Source: Malachius bipustulatus | Taxonomy: Eukaryota; Arthropoda; Insecta; Coleoptera; Melyridae | DNA: 64,000 nucleotides | Direction of reading: 5' to 3' | NCBI GenBank assembly: GCA_910589415.1 | Contig: OU342637.1 | Span: 32,642,162 to 32,706,161, forward strand | Part shown: piece after piece, positions 33,035 through 44,140 of the stretch | Position numbering within the stretch: the first letter of the stretch is position 1 | Layout of the letters: each line of letters starts with the position of its first letter | Translations under genes and position numbers: made by a program | Notes under the pieces: model-generated | The model's input: only the letters and a program-made list of their open reading frames with translations | The model's database searches: none | Told to the model about the DNA's origin: nothing

Positions 33035-34351
33035 TTAAAAAACTATAGTTCCTTCATTCAAAAAATCATCTATGCAATAATACGCCCTATCAATGAGAAA
33101 TAATTTAAGTCGTTTGCAGAAGGCGTTGATAGAAAGAACTTTACACTCATCATCTATCATATTATAAAATTTTACAGCAAAATACTTAGTGCCAGTGTGT
33201 GATTTACATAATCGGTGACTATCCAGCAACAGTTTATGCTTGAATCGCGTATGATGATCATGGCTGTCATTGGTATTATAATGATGCAGATGTTTCCTGA
33301 TGTAACATACAGTCAAGTAGATATACAGGGACGGAAGTGTGAGAATCCTGAGAGCAATAAAAGTCGCTCTACAGTCGTCTCTGTAACCAAGGCCGGCGAC
33401 AACCCTGACTGCTCGTCTTTGGAGACTGAAAATGCGATGTCTGATGGGGCTGTGACCCCAAATAATCAGTGCATAACTCACGTGAGTCTGGAATAATGCA
33501 TGATATGCAGTAAGAAGAACAGGTTGAGAGACCGTACCAGAAATATTACGCAGTGCAAATATTGCAGAACATAGCCTACCACTAAGATGTACCGAGTGGG
33601 ACCTGAAATTTAAATCGTCATCTATATGTAGCCCCAGAAACTTGACAGAGGGGCTGTGCCCCGCAAGGTCCAAGGTAGCCTTATTTTTCAACGTAAACAG
33701 CAAACGAGATGACTTTTCTAGATTAAGCTGTAGCCTGTTGGAGGCAAACCAACTGTTGACACGTGACAGCGACACTTCCCCAGAACAGGCAACATCCTCA
33801 TGCTTCCCACCAGATGTAATGATGGTCGTATCATCCGCAAATTGGATCAATCTCGACATGCCAGAAGCATAAGGAAGGTCGTTAACGTAAATTAAAAATA
33901 AAAGGGGTCCCAAGACAGAGCCTTGAGGAACTCCCATTGTTACTGGCAAAAAGTCCCAGAAAACACCCCCAATTCTCACTGACTGGAGTTTATCGGTCAG
34001 AAACGACGCAATCAATTTCACGCTCGAAGGGTGCAAGTCATAAAAGTACAACTTGCGAATCAGAATCTCATAAGAGAGGCAATCGAAAGCCTTACTCAAA
34101 TCCAAAAACTGAACTAACGTGTAATCACCTCGTTCAAAACCCTCCAGGACACTCTCAGTCAGGTCTACCAACGCACTGACCGTAGAAAACCCGGTTCGGA
34201 AACCGAATTGGCTCTCAGAAAAATAATTACCCTGTGTGAAAAAGGAAATCAGTTGTTGTTTTATAATTTTTTCCAACACCTTAGAAAATACCGGAAGGAT
34301 GGAAATCGGCCTATAATTTGACGGATCTTCAGTCGATCCTTTCTTGTGCAA
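33035..34351 (-). CDS. LINE reverse transcriptase domain and C-terminus (438 aa, after frameshift)
   Basis: Second half of the LINE polyprotein, which primes and copies LINE RNA at the target. RT motifs occur in order: NYRPISILPVFSKVLEKII, SQFGFRTGFST, LDLSKAFDCLSYEILIRKL, MGVPQGSVLGPLLFLIYVND and the catalytic LIQFADDTT. The thumb contains LRNISGTV, and the C-terminus ends YYCIDDFLNEG. It opens without an ATG (HKKGSTEDP), exactly where the upstream frame loses phase, so this is one gene broken by a single extra base. No RNase H and no zinc knuckle follow. The RT itself is intact. Confidence 0.88.
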   Translation of the reverse strand: MHKKGSTEDPSNYRPISILPVFSKVLEKIIKQQLISFFTQGNYFSESQFGFRTGFSTVSALVDLTESVLEGFERGDYTLVQFLDLSKAFDCLSYEILIRKLYFYDLHPSSVKLIASFLTDKLQSVRIGGVFWDFLPVTMGVPQGSVLGPLLFLIYVNDLPYASGMSRLIQFADDTTIITSGGKHEDVACSGEVSLSRVNSWFASNRLQLNLEKSSRLLFTLKNKATLDLAGHSPSVKFLGLHIDDDLNFRSHSVHLSGRLCSAIFALRNISGTVSQPVLLTAYHALFQTHVSYALIIWGHSPIRHRIFSLQRRAVRVVAGLGYRDDCRATFIALRILTLPSLYIYLTVCYIRKHLHHYNTNDSHDHHTRFKHKLLLDSHRLCKSHTGTKYFAVKFYNMIDDECKVLSINAFCKRLKLFLIDRAYYCIDDFLNEGTIVF

Positions 34352-35894
34352 CAGGCACCACGGCTGCTCGTTTAAGAGTGGCAGGAAAAATTCCCTTACT
34401 GAGACACAAGTTAATGAGTTTAGTCAGTGGTGTTATAATCAGATCTTTGACATCTCTGACCATACTAACGCTCAAGCCATAGACGTCAACGGAATTTCCA
34501 GGCTTCAGGCCACCGATCACATCCCTCACCAACACCTCAGACACCTGACTGAAACAGAACGGTCTGCAGGAAGTCTCGCGAGGGCTGGTACACGTGGTAT
34601 TGCACATAAAAAGAACAGGGTCCCCTTCCGATGAGGGAAGATTATTCACAATTTCACCAGCAACATCTGCAAAGAATTGGTTAAAGCGATTCGGTGAGAT
34701 GTTACATTCCGCAAGACCCAGATTAGACCTGTGTGCTCGCTTTGTATTAATAATCTGCCAAGCAGCCTTTACAGGGTTTTTTGAGTTTTTTATAAACATA
34801 TCTGTAGCATGCAACTTTGCATTCTTAATCGCCTTTCTATAGTAGCTTCTTAATTTATTACGCAATTCATGCCATTTATAGGATCCTGTCTGTCTAAACA
34901 AGTCATCAAACATGATAACAACTTTTCTTAGCTGCTTAAGAGAATCATTAAACCACTTTACACAAGGAGCATTCCCTGTTTTTATCTTAAAAGGAAAAAA
35001 CACGTCGCATGCCGATGACAAAGTAGAAATCAAGCAATCAAAACCATACTCCACGTCCCCCGAATCACAGCCAAGGAAGCTCCAGTCAATACGCTCCAAA
35101 AATGCATACAAACGAAACCTGCCAAGAGCCGTTATGGGCCTGGATATTATCCCCTTTTTGTCCCGATCCCTGCACCGAAAAAGGGCATGATTGATGTTCA
35201 GCTGAAAGCCTAGATGGTCCGACATACCAGAATTGACAGGAGCAGTGGACACAAATTGACAATGTAGATTACTGAAAGCATTGTCCAAACAATTTCTCCC
35301 GCGAGTCGGGAAATCAACGTGAGCGTTGCCAAGGCCATAGTCAGCCATGTAGTCACACAGATCCACCGCCCTGCAATCAGCCGTATTAAACTTAACATTA
35401 AAATCACCACACACTAGCACGCTACAAAGTAAAAAATCCACATATTTAAAAACATTAGACATGACATCAAAGAAAAGATCAAAATCTCCTGATGGTGATC
35501 GATATACACATATAATATACAGATTTAATTCTGGTAGAAAAACAGAACACACTTCACAGTGTTTCTCCAGAGATGCAGCCTGGCAATGCAGCGGATCGGC
35601 CACAACAAGAGACCCAACAGTGTTGCGTTTACAAATCAAGGAACCACCGCATTCAAATTCACTACGTGCAAAATGCGATGCGACGGCGTAATTGTCAATA
35701 GTTAAATTTCTAATCTCGTCGTCACATAGCCAGTGTTCGACAAGAACCAAAAAAGAAAATTCACAACAACACTGACAAAGCAGCGCATTCAACTCATCGG
35801 TCTTATTTCTGAGTGACTGGATGTTCAAAACTAATAAGGATAATGATGAACTAACCTGCTGAGATGATGTTGTAGCCTCAGTAGCTTTATCCAT
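34329..35894 (-). CDS. LINE apurinic-like endonuclease domain and RT fingers (521 aa, before frameshift)
   Basis: First half of the LINE polyprotein, from the ATG at 35894. The endonuclease/exonuclease/phosphatase fold shows LLVLNIQSLRNK near residue 20 (family N), LVEHWL (E), LNLYIICVYRSPSG, VLVCGDFNVKFN (D-x-N), and SGMSDHLGF (catalytic SDH) at about residue 223. A linker follows with ISPNRFNQFFADVA and GGLKPGNSVDVYGLS, typical of the region before RT. The frame ends at AAVVPVAQERID, where intact relatives read PVHKKGS, i.e. a one-base shift at about 34350. The endonuclease would nick the insertion target. Confidence 0.88.
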   Translation of the reverse strand: MDKATEATTSSQQVSSSLSLLVLNIQSLRNKTDELNALLCQCCCEFSFLVLVEHWLCDDEIRNLTIDNYAVASHFARSEFECGGSLICKRNTVGSLVVADPLHCQAASLEKHCEVCSVFLPELNLYIICVYRSPSGDFDLFFDVMSNVFKYVDFLLCSVLVCGDFNVKFNTADCRAVDLCDYMADYGLGNAHVDFPTRGRNCLDNAFSNLHCQFVSTAPVNSGMSDHLGFQLNINHALFRCRDRDKKGIISRPITALGRFRLYAFLERIDWSFLGCDSGDVEYGFDCLISTLSSACDVFFPFKIKTGNAPCVKWFNDSLKQLRKVVIMFDDLFRQTGSYKWHELRNKLRSYYRKAIKNAKLHATDMFIKNSKNPVKAAWQIINTKRAHRSNLGLAECNISPNRFNQFFADVAGEIVNNLPSSEGDPVLFMCNTTCTSPRETSCRPFCFSQVSEVLVRDVIGGLKPGNSVDVYGLSVSMVRDVKDLIITPLTKLINLCLSKGIFPATLKRAAVVPVAQERID

Positions 35895-36119
35895 TAAGCT
35901 GGCGTCACTGTTTTGGGACGTATGTGAAAAAACCTATTCACATGAACTCCACTAGGCCATGCATTTTACTATCCAAATAAGATAATTTCTTTCATAGGTG
36001 ATGCGTTTCTAACTCACTACCTAAGTTGGTGAATGACCTCTCCCTATTCTACGGTACTTTCATTCCATGGGAACTGATCTAAAGATTTGCTGTTGCTTTA
36101 TAGCTCTGATTCCGTCTAG

Positions 36120-36370
36120 AGCTCTTTCTGGACGTTGAACGCGTCAAGCGCTGGCTGCCCATAAACATGCAGTTAGCCTCCACAAGTGTAGAACGACACT
36201 TACTAGTTATATCAAAAATCGTTTTTCCCTAGAACTACGGCGCTTTGGAACTTGCTTCCCTGACATGTCTTCCACTGGCCTACTGCCTCCACCACTTTGA
36301 ATCGAAGCTTAACAATCATTTACTACACACCACCCCACCTCCACAGCATTTCTGGAAGCGGGGTTATAGG
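36120..36370 (+). pseudogene. Decayed LINE reverse transcriptase, 3' part
   Basis: It continues directly from 32875 once the younger LINE and one AGCTCTTT copy are set aside. There are LDxVQRR-like residues at about 36128, HAVSLHKCRTTLTSY at about 36163-36207, and, in another frame, HHFESKLNNHLL at about 36291-36326, like the tail of Jockey/CR1-type proteins. At least two frameshifts are present. Confidence 0.5.
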
Positions 36371-39115
36371 CTCGTCTTCATGAAGATACGAAAATAAACG
36401 TCTAAATGTCAATTTTAATTACTGTTAGTGCGTTTAACAATAAGTGGTTGCATCCAACCACCCAGCATCATTGAATAAATGATACAAGAAGTTAAAATAA
36501 CATAAGCGCCTCCATTAATTTCGATAAAAAAGAATTACACAAGGTTATTGAGTTGGGAATAATGAATTTTTACCTACACAAAAACGAAAATGCTAAAAAA
36601 TCCTGTGAACTTGGTTGCGATATCATCATTTTTTGAGATTTTCTGACTATGCGCATATTCCTCTTAGAAGGGTTGCGCTGCAAAACGGCTGCTGGTTTGT
36701 AGAAATACTATCGTTTATCTTCAGACTAATGTGTTTCGGAGAAAATTATTACCATTATCTTCTTATTTTAGAAACCATTACCCACCTTCGATCAGTCTAC
36801 GTCATATATACAGCCATTACCCAACATCAAGCGATAGAATTCCGTTTTCTAAGTCAATAGAATTTGAAATCTAATTGTGAATGAGCTGTAATCAATGGCA
36901 ATAATAGATGACGATTTTATCGAAATTACGTTCCCGGATCCGACTCATTTCTCTCAACAAGCGCGATTGTTATGCTGGAATTCAATTCCGAAGAGATTTT
37001 ACTTATTGAATTCTCCGTTCAAGCAGTGACTAACATCAGCACCAAGATAAATTAAAAGCGTGATAAACACGTGACCTGTCAGTATTTCGACGGTTGTCTG
37101 AAAGCAATCAATTTATTATCAACTCGTTCGGATGCAAGAAATATCTTCGTGAGGGAATTCATCAACATTCTCTCTTGCAGGTTCCGATCCCTGGTCCCTG
37201 TCCCAGTTAGACATGTTGGCTGTACCTAGTACCTAACTGATGCAACGACTCACACAGTAGGTACGTTCGATATTCGCGTGATAATGGATTAACAAACAGC
37301 ATGAGACGGAAGCTCGCCATGTCTAAGAATTTCCCTCTTCCATTTCTGAGATTACATTTTCCTGAATATCTTACTGTCCTAATAAATAAAAAATATGATC
37401 TTTTTGTGAAAATCGAGTTATAAAGTTCACCTCTCTTTGAATATAAGTTATTATATATTCTTATACACTGCTCCTGCTTCATAAAAATTGTTTGAACAAG
37501 AACTCCCGACACGCAATTCTTCTAGCAGAAGCAATTTATCTTTGAAGCAATATCACTTAATGAAATGTTATTTGAATAATCATTGTCCCGTATTCAGGTT
37601 TTGAAACTTAATAAGATAAAACATTATTTTGGTATCATAAACGGAATTTTAGTTTAACGACACCAATGCTAATGAATTTTTATTGCAGTTTGAAAATTAA
37701 TAAGGAGGATAATTTAAATAGTAACAAAGCTCTCACAGCTCTCTTTAACAATTAGAGATAAGCCTCCGCTTCTAAATCTAACAGACTCATTCCGCACAGC
37801 AGCATTCTTTTGCGAAGATTTTAATTATTGTTATGACAAATTACAATTTTTTCTAATTGGATATCATCCATTCACAAAGAAGCTAATTGTTTTAAAGAAA
37901 TCTAAATTTTTTCCGTAATGTAACTAGTCTGAATTGCAACATAAGAACAAGTTATTACGAGAAATATTATTATTATTAGCACTTGGTTGTTCGGTTCAGT
38001 CAAACTAAAAATCCATCAGTAAAGCTATATCAGAATAAAGTGAAAGTCGTCACAGTATCAAGGATTACCTGAACATCGGTGGACTTTCTGATGAGAAGGT
38101 CGATGTTATTCGGCGAAGGATTAAATTTTTAATTGGAAAATCCAGCTTAAGCTTTCAAATTGTTACTTTTTTATCGTTCAATACTTACACTACCCTTATG
38201 TAAGCATCAGAGCTCAAAAATAACCCGCACTTGCGCTCCAATATCGTTTCATTTTCAGCTTCTGCCCTCTGGAAAATTATTGAATGTTCAGGAATCATTT
38301 ACGCTCGGAGACTAATCAGAGTTGCGGAGTTGTGAAGTTGTTTTGTTTCTAAACCGACATAAATTTTGCGGCAGATTAAAATAATTATATCAAAACAATA
38401 CCCTAGAGTTACGGCCTGTTTATACTGGATGCTCCTTTTAATCTAATTATATGGGTGATATACTTCTAAGATGAAATTAATTTATACTAAGTAATTATTA
38501 TTTATGCTATTAATAATTAATTTATATTATATATCATTGAAGTCATGATCTAACGTTTCTATAGACAGTTTGCCCTTACAGCAGTTCACTATTATTCTCT
38601 TATACACGTGTTTTCGTAGGAAAATTTTTGTAGCTCCTGGATATTGACTTTTTAGAACTAAGAAATACACCAATTAACCCGTGTATGAAGTTATGTAGGA
38701 CCAAAAGTAAAGCAAGAAAAAAGTTGTCAACTAGAACTAAGAAGTTGTCACGTCTTTTTGATTAAAGACCTGTAATAATCTGGAGATTCGGGACCTCTGC
38801 GTACTACTTTTCGAGTAATTCTTGTATTGTCATTCCTTTATACACAGACATGAAGCAAAAGCCGGGAGATTTGAGATGAATGAAACAAATGAATATTAAA
38901 TACAACTACTTTATTCTACGTTACTTGAAGCCCTAACAGTAGTGTCGCGCTCGACCTGGAACTCTTGAGAAAAGAGCCCGACGGAGAAAAACTCGCTCTC
39001 AGTTCCAAATATGAAAAGAATCAACGGTGATTTCTGAAAAGCGTAGATCAATCGTCTCGCCAACTGTCCCCAAACCTATCTTGTTAGCTTAGCCGTTTGC
39101 ACGGAATGTAACGAG
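36371..39115. other. No gene recognised
   Basis: AT-rich, unique-looking DNA; the short frames have no family signature. At 38935-39110 the composition becomes more GC-rich (GTCGCGCTCGACCTGGAACT), possibly a fragment of a retroelement terminal repeat. Confidence 0.35.
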
Positions 39116-39189
39116 GTCCGGTTAAAGAGGCTACCCGCCTATGAGTTGGGGAGGTCCCATTTTCGAAGTCCGGTTAAGGAGGCTACCCG
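39116..39189 (+). repeat. Two direct repeats, GTCCGGTTAARGAGGCTACC
   Basis: 22-bp copies at 39116-39137 and 39168-39189 with one mismatch, 52 bp apart. At 39103-39120 there is also AGCTTAGCCGTTTGCACG, similar to the inverse of the SINE head at 49.6 kb. Confidence 0.6.
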
Positions 39190-41189
39190 TTGTCTGTTTA
39201 ATTGGCATCCCTGGCAAAGACGAAAACATTTGTTAGGTTCACATAAGGTCCTTTCATATGTAGTTCAATAGATCGGCAAACAATTATCAATCAAAATGAT
39301 CCACCCATTGGAATTGAGTTTGACGAAGATCAAGAATTGAATGTCGTTTCGTTGATGGGATTGAGAGAAAATTATTACAATATAAGAGAACCTGAGTTTA
39401 CATTTAGAAAGATAAATTTGAAATCAAGATGAATGATAATATGTTGGACAGTAATGTCGAATAAATATGTCCATGAAGAATAAATAAGTAAATATAAACC
39501 AATAAATAACAATTAAATCAGGAATTCTGTAGACAAATTAAATATGGCATCGATTAAATAAGGGTAGGATAAATAAAAATAACGATCGAACATGTGACAT
39601 GGGATAAAAGCATGGCAAGGCATAATAAATAGATACCTGGTTAGAAAATGTGCATGGAATATAGAGCGATTCGACAAAATATTCGTAAGGGACACAGGTT
39701 ATTTTGATCACTTAAAGGTTTGGTGAGATTGCATTCTCAGTAAATAGCATAAAATAAAATATAAAGGTACAAATAAACATTTCTACAAACAGATTTAAAT
39801 GTAGTTATGCATGTAGCATAAATAAATTGAGACGAACAATGTGAGACGACCCCCCCCCCCCCCCCTCAATTATAAAAGAGAAACATGTTCTTTAAAATTA
39901 GTTAATCCATTTTTACAAAATAGACGTAGAAGTAGAAGTCCATCTACTCTTTTAGCAGCTAAAAGCAGAGTACCTTTATTAAGAAAAATAATTCTACTAA
40001 GGCTAGAACTTTATATGCAGTGCAGTTTTCTCAGCACAGTTAATTGAAAAATTTCCATTAACTGCTAAGTATTATTGATGTGGTACAAAAAATTTCCTTC
40101 GGAAAAAAGGTTCTTTGTGGAATTAATTCCCCTTCAAGCAGGTGGGAAACTATGTTGCAAAGCGTATTTCAGACAAATTTAAAGCCTTTGTGAAATCAGT
40201 CAGTGGAATCATGTTTGTTTTCCAGGTACATCAAGTTTGTCCGCAATACAAATAAAACAAGAACTTGAGTTTGCTAGTGAGATGCACGGCTAAACATCGA
40301 CTCGATAAAACCAGGTTTTAGGCAATAAAAGCTGTGAAAAAGTCTCGATTTTTGCTACGAATCCAAGGAAAAGACTACAATAATTTGTGCGAGGCATTGA
40401 AATGTAGAGAAATATAAAATCGTTGATTTGCGATTAATTTATTGGATACGATAGATAAAACTCCTAAAGAATGAAATAAGCATGAAAGTACGAACCGAAT
40501 AATCACTTCATGTTTTTCTTCATGGTATATTATGTAAGAATCTCTGACAAGTCTACGACTGATCGATTTATCGTTGCACAATTGACTAAAAATAATGCTC
40601 GTAGATGAGACAATCGCTATTACGCAATTGCTTTACGAGGGAGGTTCTAAAAAGAAGGTCAGGTCAGAAAACATCGCTCATTCCAATGAGATGTTGAGTC
40701 TTGAACAGAAAAACTATTCGCGCGACTCCACTCCAAACAAACCCCAGGCAGTGATCTGTCTTGGATTCGCCGTTTGTAGGAGCGCTCACTACTAGTTGCA
40801 AAGTTCACACAATTAGGTATTAGACTTTTGAACGTAAAAAAAAAATATCAAAATGCAACGGCAAGTCTGTGAAGAGTCTTGTTTTCTTCATACATCTTAG
40901 GTACATTAACACCATTATAAAAATGGAACTGGGCATTGTCTTACAGGAAAATATAAAAATAGAATTAGGGTGGCTGAAACTACCCAGCTTTAGATTGCCC
41001 AATTGTATTGTATTGTATTTGCATCTTGAGGGTGAACAAGTTACTGCGACCTAAAAGATCTATTATTGTATTCCCTCTACTGTGCTTCGCCTAGTGTGGA
41101 ATCCCATTAGTGAAACACCCTCTTCAAGTTCGTTTCCCTGAGAAACTTCAGGATTTTGAGAGGATCAAGGTCGGGTTAGTTCCCTGCCT
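39190..41189. other. No gene recognised
   Basis: AT-rich with an 18-base C run at about 39849-39866. No coding signature. Confidence 0.4.
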
Positions 41190-41640
41190 CTAGCTGGTGG
41201 TGGCCCAGACCATTACTTCTTTTGAGTTCTATCGCATCGCAGTTGAGCAGCAGGTGACGTGGTGTCTCGTCTCCTTTCCCACAGAATCTGCAGACGCCAT
41301 TCTCTTCTATGCCTAACTTCCTCAGGTGTTCCTTGAGCTTGCAATGTCCCGTTAGGAATCCCGTCAGTGTTCTGAGACGTTCCTTGCTGATGTTGAAGAG
41401 TATCTTCGACCTCTTTCGGTTGAAGTTCTTTGGCTTGTCTCAACCCTGAGAGGTTCTTCCAATGAGTTTCTCTCAGTTTTTATTCTTCCTTTTGGAGTTC
41501 TGCCTTGAAGAAAATATCTTCGAAGCCACAGGATGGTTCTGGTCCTGTAAGGGTGTCGATGCTCCTTTCCTTGCCAATGAGTAGTGTGACATGTCGAGAA
41601 CATCGACAGTCCGTATTTTGAAATTTCAGGGGAATTAAGA
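41190..41640 (-). pseudogene. LINE C-terminal zinc-knuckle region (decayed)
   Basis: Read on the minus strand across a frameshift: LIGKERSIDTLTGPEPSCGF, then HWKNLSGLRQAK, then LTGFLTGHCKLKEHLRKLGI followed by ENGVCRFCGKGDETPRHLLL. The C-x2-C-x4-H-x-C knuckle after an LTGHC block is the C-terminal signature of RNase H-bearing LINEs (I/R1/LOA-like). Internal stops make it inactive. It belongs with the RNase H fragment at 43790-44140. Confidence 0.72.
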
Positions 41641-43789
41641 ATTCAGCTGGGTAAAAGAAAAATATCCAGAAGTAAGACGTGATTTACATTTGAAAATAGA
41701 GCTCTGGTCTTTCTCTGTTAAGAATATTATAATCTTAATGATGCATGTATAATAGTTATAGTCTGGAGGTTGGCCTTGGCAGAAGGCTCGCGTAACTGAA
41801 ATCCATGAGAAACGGACGACATGAACAAGGGTCCGTTTGTAACAGGCGGCAAAACTAGCGAATAGAAAATTCCATTACGTCTAGACACGGGATAATGAAT
41901 TTAATCAGGTCACGGAGACGATTAAGTAGGTAGACACGAGAGTGATCGCACAGAAGTTGGGTGTAAAGACGCGAGTCGGTAACGTGAAAAGCTTAGGCAG
42001 TGACGCTTAGACCTAGGGGGTTGAAAATCGGAAAAAGACGACACCGGGTGTCGGGGAAGATGGTAGCATAGAATCCGCGGAGAAGATAGAGAGTTGATTG
42101 TATAGGTACTCGCGGAGTAGGTACGCGGAAATAAATAAATCGAGACAATAATAGAGTAAGCGTTGGTCGCGAGGGAGTGTGATAGGATAGGAACTCGGTT
42201 ACGTGGGGACTCAACACAGGAGTGAATCGTTGACCGTAAGTGCTCTGGGGGCGCGAGAGAATTTATGGAGATATAGGAAAATAATTAAATAATGCGGTAC
42301 GGGGTACCGGGAGAAATTAATCGCACGGGGTGCGCGGATTAATTAAAATAGGAAGACGAGGGTAGTGGTACTTAATCGTCGGTCGCAGAATGCTCTGGGA
42401 GCGCGGCAAATTTTAAGGGAAAGTTAATCCATAGATAAAGGGAATCGTATAGGCCGGAAAAATAGGCGGGTGATAGTGCTAGGAGAGCAAATTAAGATAG
42501 ACGAATCGCATAGGCGAGGGAGTGATCGCGCCACGGTGATTAACTATTAGGGTCATAAGGGTCCGTTAGGTTCGGAAGTGTACAAGTGTTGTTTGTGGAC
42601 AAATAATGTAAGGATCAATAGTAAACAAGAGCCTGCTGCCAACGGATGTTAAGGTAGAATGTAGCCTGTAAGATTAACCTTTCATTTATTTTTTTTTATG
42701 CCACCTCCAATTTTACGACTCGATGAGTTAAAATTCAGGAATTAGTTCATCAATAATGGACAGACGGTGTCAGTCTGATTAAAATATTTTGTAATTAAGA
42801 ATAACATACCGACTTATGTCTTCGAGTCCTAAAATTGGCATAATTTTAGTTTATTGTTCGTAAGCCAGCAAAGGCTGGTTCACCTTAAAATTCTATAATG
42901 GTCGGTTAACGAATTTATTATTTTTGTGGGTGCTTGGAGCATCTAGTTGTATTTCTAAATTGGATGGGGGAGTAATAAAAAATATCGGAGTGATCACTAT
43001 CTAAATTTTTGGTCCATCCCCTTAGAAGGATGACTGGCCAGAAATCGCGACTTTTGGTACGAAATTCACTCAAGGGAAATTAACCCGCAATGAACGCGAC
43101 CGAAATGTTTTATTGCTCCAGATACAGGTTTTACCTAGGATTAAGTCATTGACCAATAATTAATCAATCGATTGACAATCGTGATATTTCTTATTTCAAA
43201 TAAATGTAGTCGTTTTCCAATTAATTTAAATTTTAATAAATTGTAAATTTATTTGCAATGTGGCCTTTCTTTTCCACCCATGAAATTTAATTAAAGCATC
43301 AAATTAATAATCAAATAACTTGAGTTACAACAAGGCAGAGGAAGTCAGTAGAATTTAATTGATTTTTATTATTTTCTAAATTTTATTTGTTCAACAATAA
43401 ACTTCCCAGTGAGTAAGTGACAAGATCAAGTCAGTGATATAAAGCTACCTACAATAATTATTAAGATGACCAACAGGGCAGAAGTCCAGATTTCAGGAAA
43501 CATCAGCGAAAGATAAGTATAAAATAGAGCCATGAGTTACCTCGAAGAATCCCCAAAAAAGAGCTGCCACTCATACTAATTGAGATGGTGTAGCCCCTAC
43601 CTACAATTCTTTTCGAAAGCCTTTTTCTGACAAACCGCTCGGCCAGCCAAAGGACTAATGTGACAGGGAGACTTTAACTTCATAATAACGATAGTGAGAG
43701 CAAACAACGCAAGTTGTGTGTTCGATCTATCGGAAGAGTGAACGTTAAGGAAAAGAGATTTTCACATCATCTCATCCCCCGCCGGTTAC
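41641..43789. other. Insertion splitting the RNase H LINE; purine-rich part at 41880-42560
   Basis: About 2.1 kb separates two adjacent LINE domains. Its left half is unusually rich in purines and CpG on the plus strand, with the related blocks GTGCTCTGGGGGCGCGAG (42240) and ATGCTCTGGGAGCGCGGC (42389). It looks like a retroelement leader or terminal repeat, but no coding, primer-binding site or paired LTR could be confirmed. Confidence 0.4.
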
Positions 43790-44140
43790 AGTAGGCACGT
43801 TCATTTCTCTCGATTCAGGAATTGCCCGGTATCCACTTGAGGTGAGTTTTGTTTTTCTTGCCTAATTCGTTAAGTTTTCCTAGGAACTCCCAAGTTGAAC
43901 TCCTAGGAGCTGATGGTCGAAGAGCTCAGCGTCTTTATGGCTGCTTGACTATTCGTCAATATTTTTATTTCTTTGTTTTTGTAGTTTCTGTCGAGGTTTA
44001 TTTGGGCACATACTTCTGTTGCGTGTAATTCCGCTTGTAGTATGGTTAGGAATTTTCCCATTGGTTTGTAGTGCATGGCGCGTGGCCCATAGATTCCTGC
44101 CCCGGTTCCCTCGTCGGTTGTAGAGCCGCCTGTGTACCAT
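43790..44140 (-). pseudogene. LINE RNase H domain (decayed)
   Basis: Minus strand: WYTDGSTTDEGTGAGIYG (first Asp), LQAELHATEVCAQIN (Glu), ILTNSQAAIKTLSS (the expected third Asp is Asn), then after a frameshift WEFLGKLNELGKKNKTHLKW followed by IPGNS. The order and spacing are those of type I RNase H in LINEs. The loss of an active-site Asp and a stop after IPGNS show decay. Confidence 0.75.

Larger units (their letters stand above)
32876..36119 (-). mobile_element. LINE (non-LTR retrotransposon), nearly full length, about 3.24 kb
   Basis: On the minus strand: a 5' leader of about 225 bp (36119-35895), an endonuclease-RT gene (35894-33035, one frameshift near 34350), a 3' UTR, and a 3' tail of ATTACTG repeats at 32876-32899. 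It is flanked by the 8-bp duplication AGCTCTTT (32868, 36120). A 3' tail of short tandem repeats and an endonuclease-RT protein without RNase H fit the L2/Daphne/CR1 side of the LINE tree; the exact clade is not fixed. It inserted into an older decayed RT. Confidence 0.82.

Noticed and set aside
34329..34351. Programmed frameshift or overlapping genes between LINE endonuclease and RT
   Set aside because: LINEs with this domain order normally encode both in one frame, and the RT half has no ATG; a single extra base is the simpler reading, though sibling copies could change this.
41213..41603. Two overlapping minus-strand frames of 76-79 codons as genes
   Set aside because: They are out-of-frame readings; the meaningful translation is the third frame, with the LINE zinc knuckle (CRFCGKGDETPRHLL).
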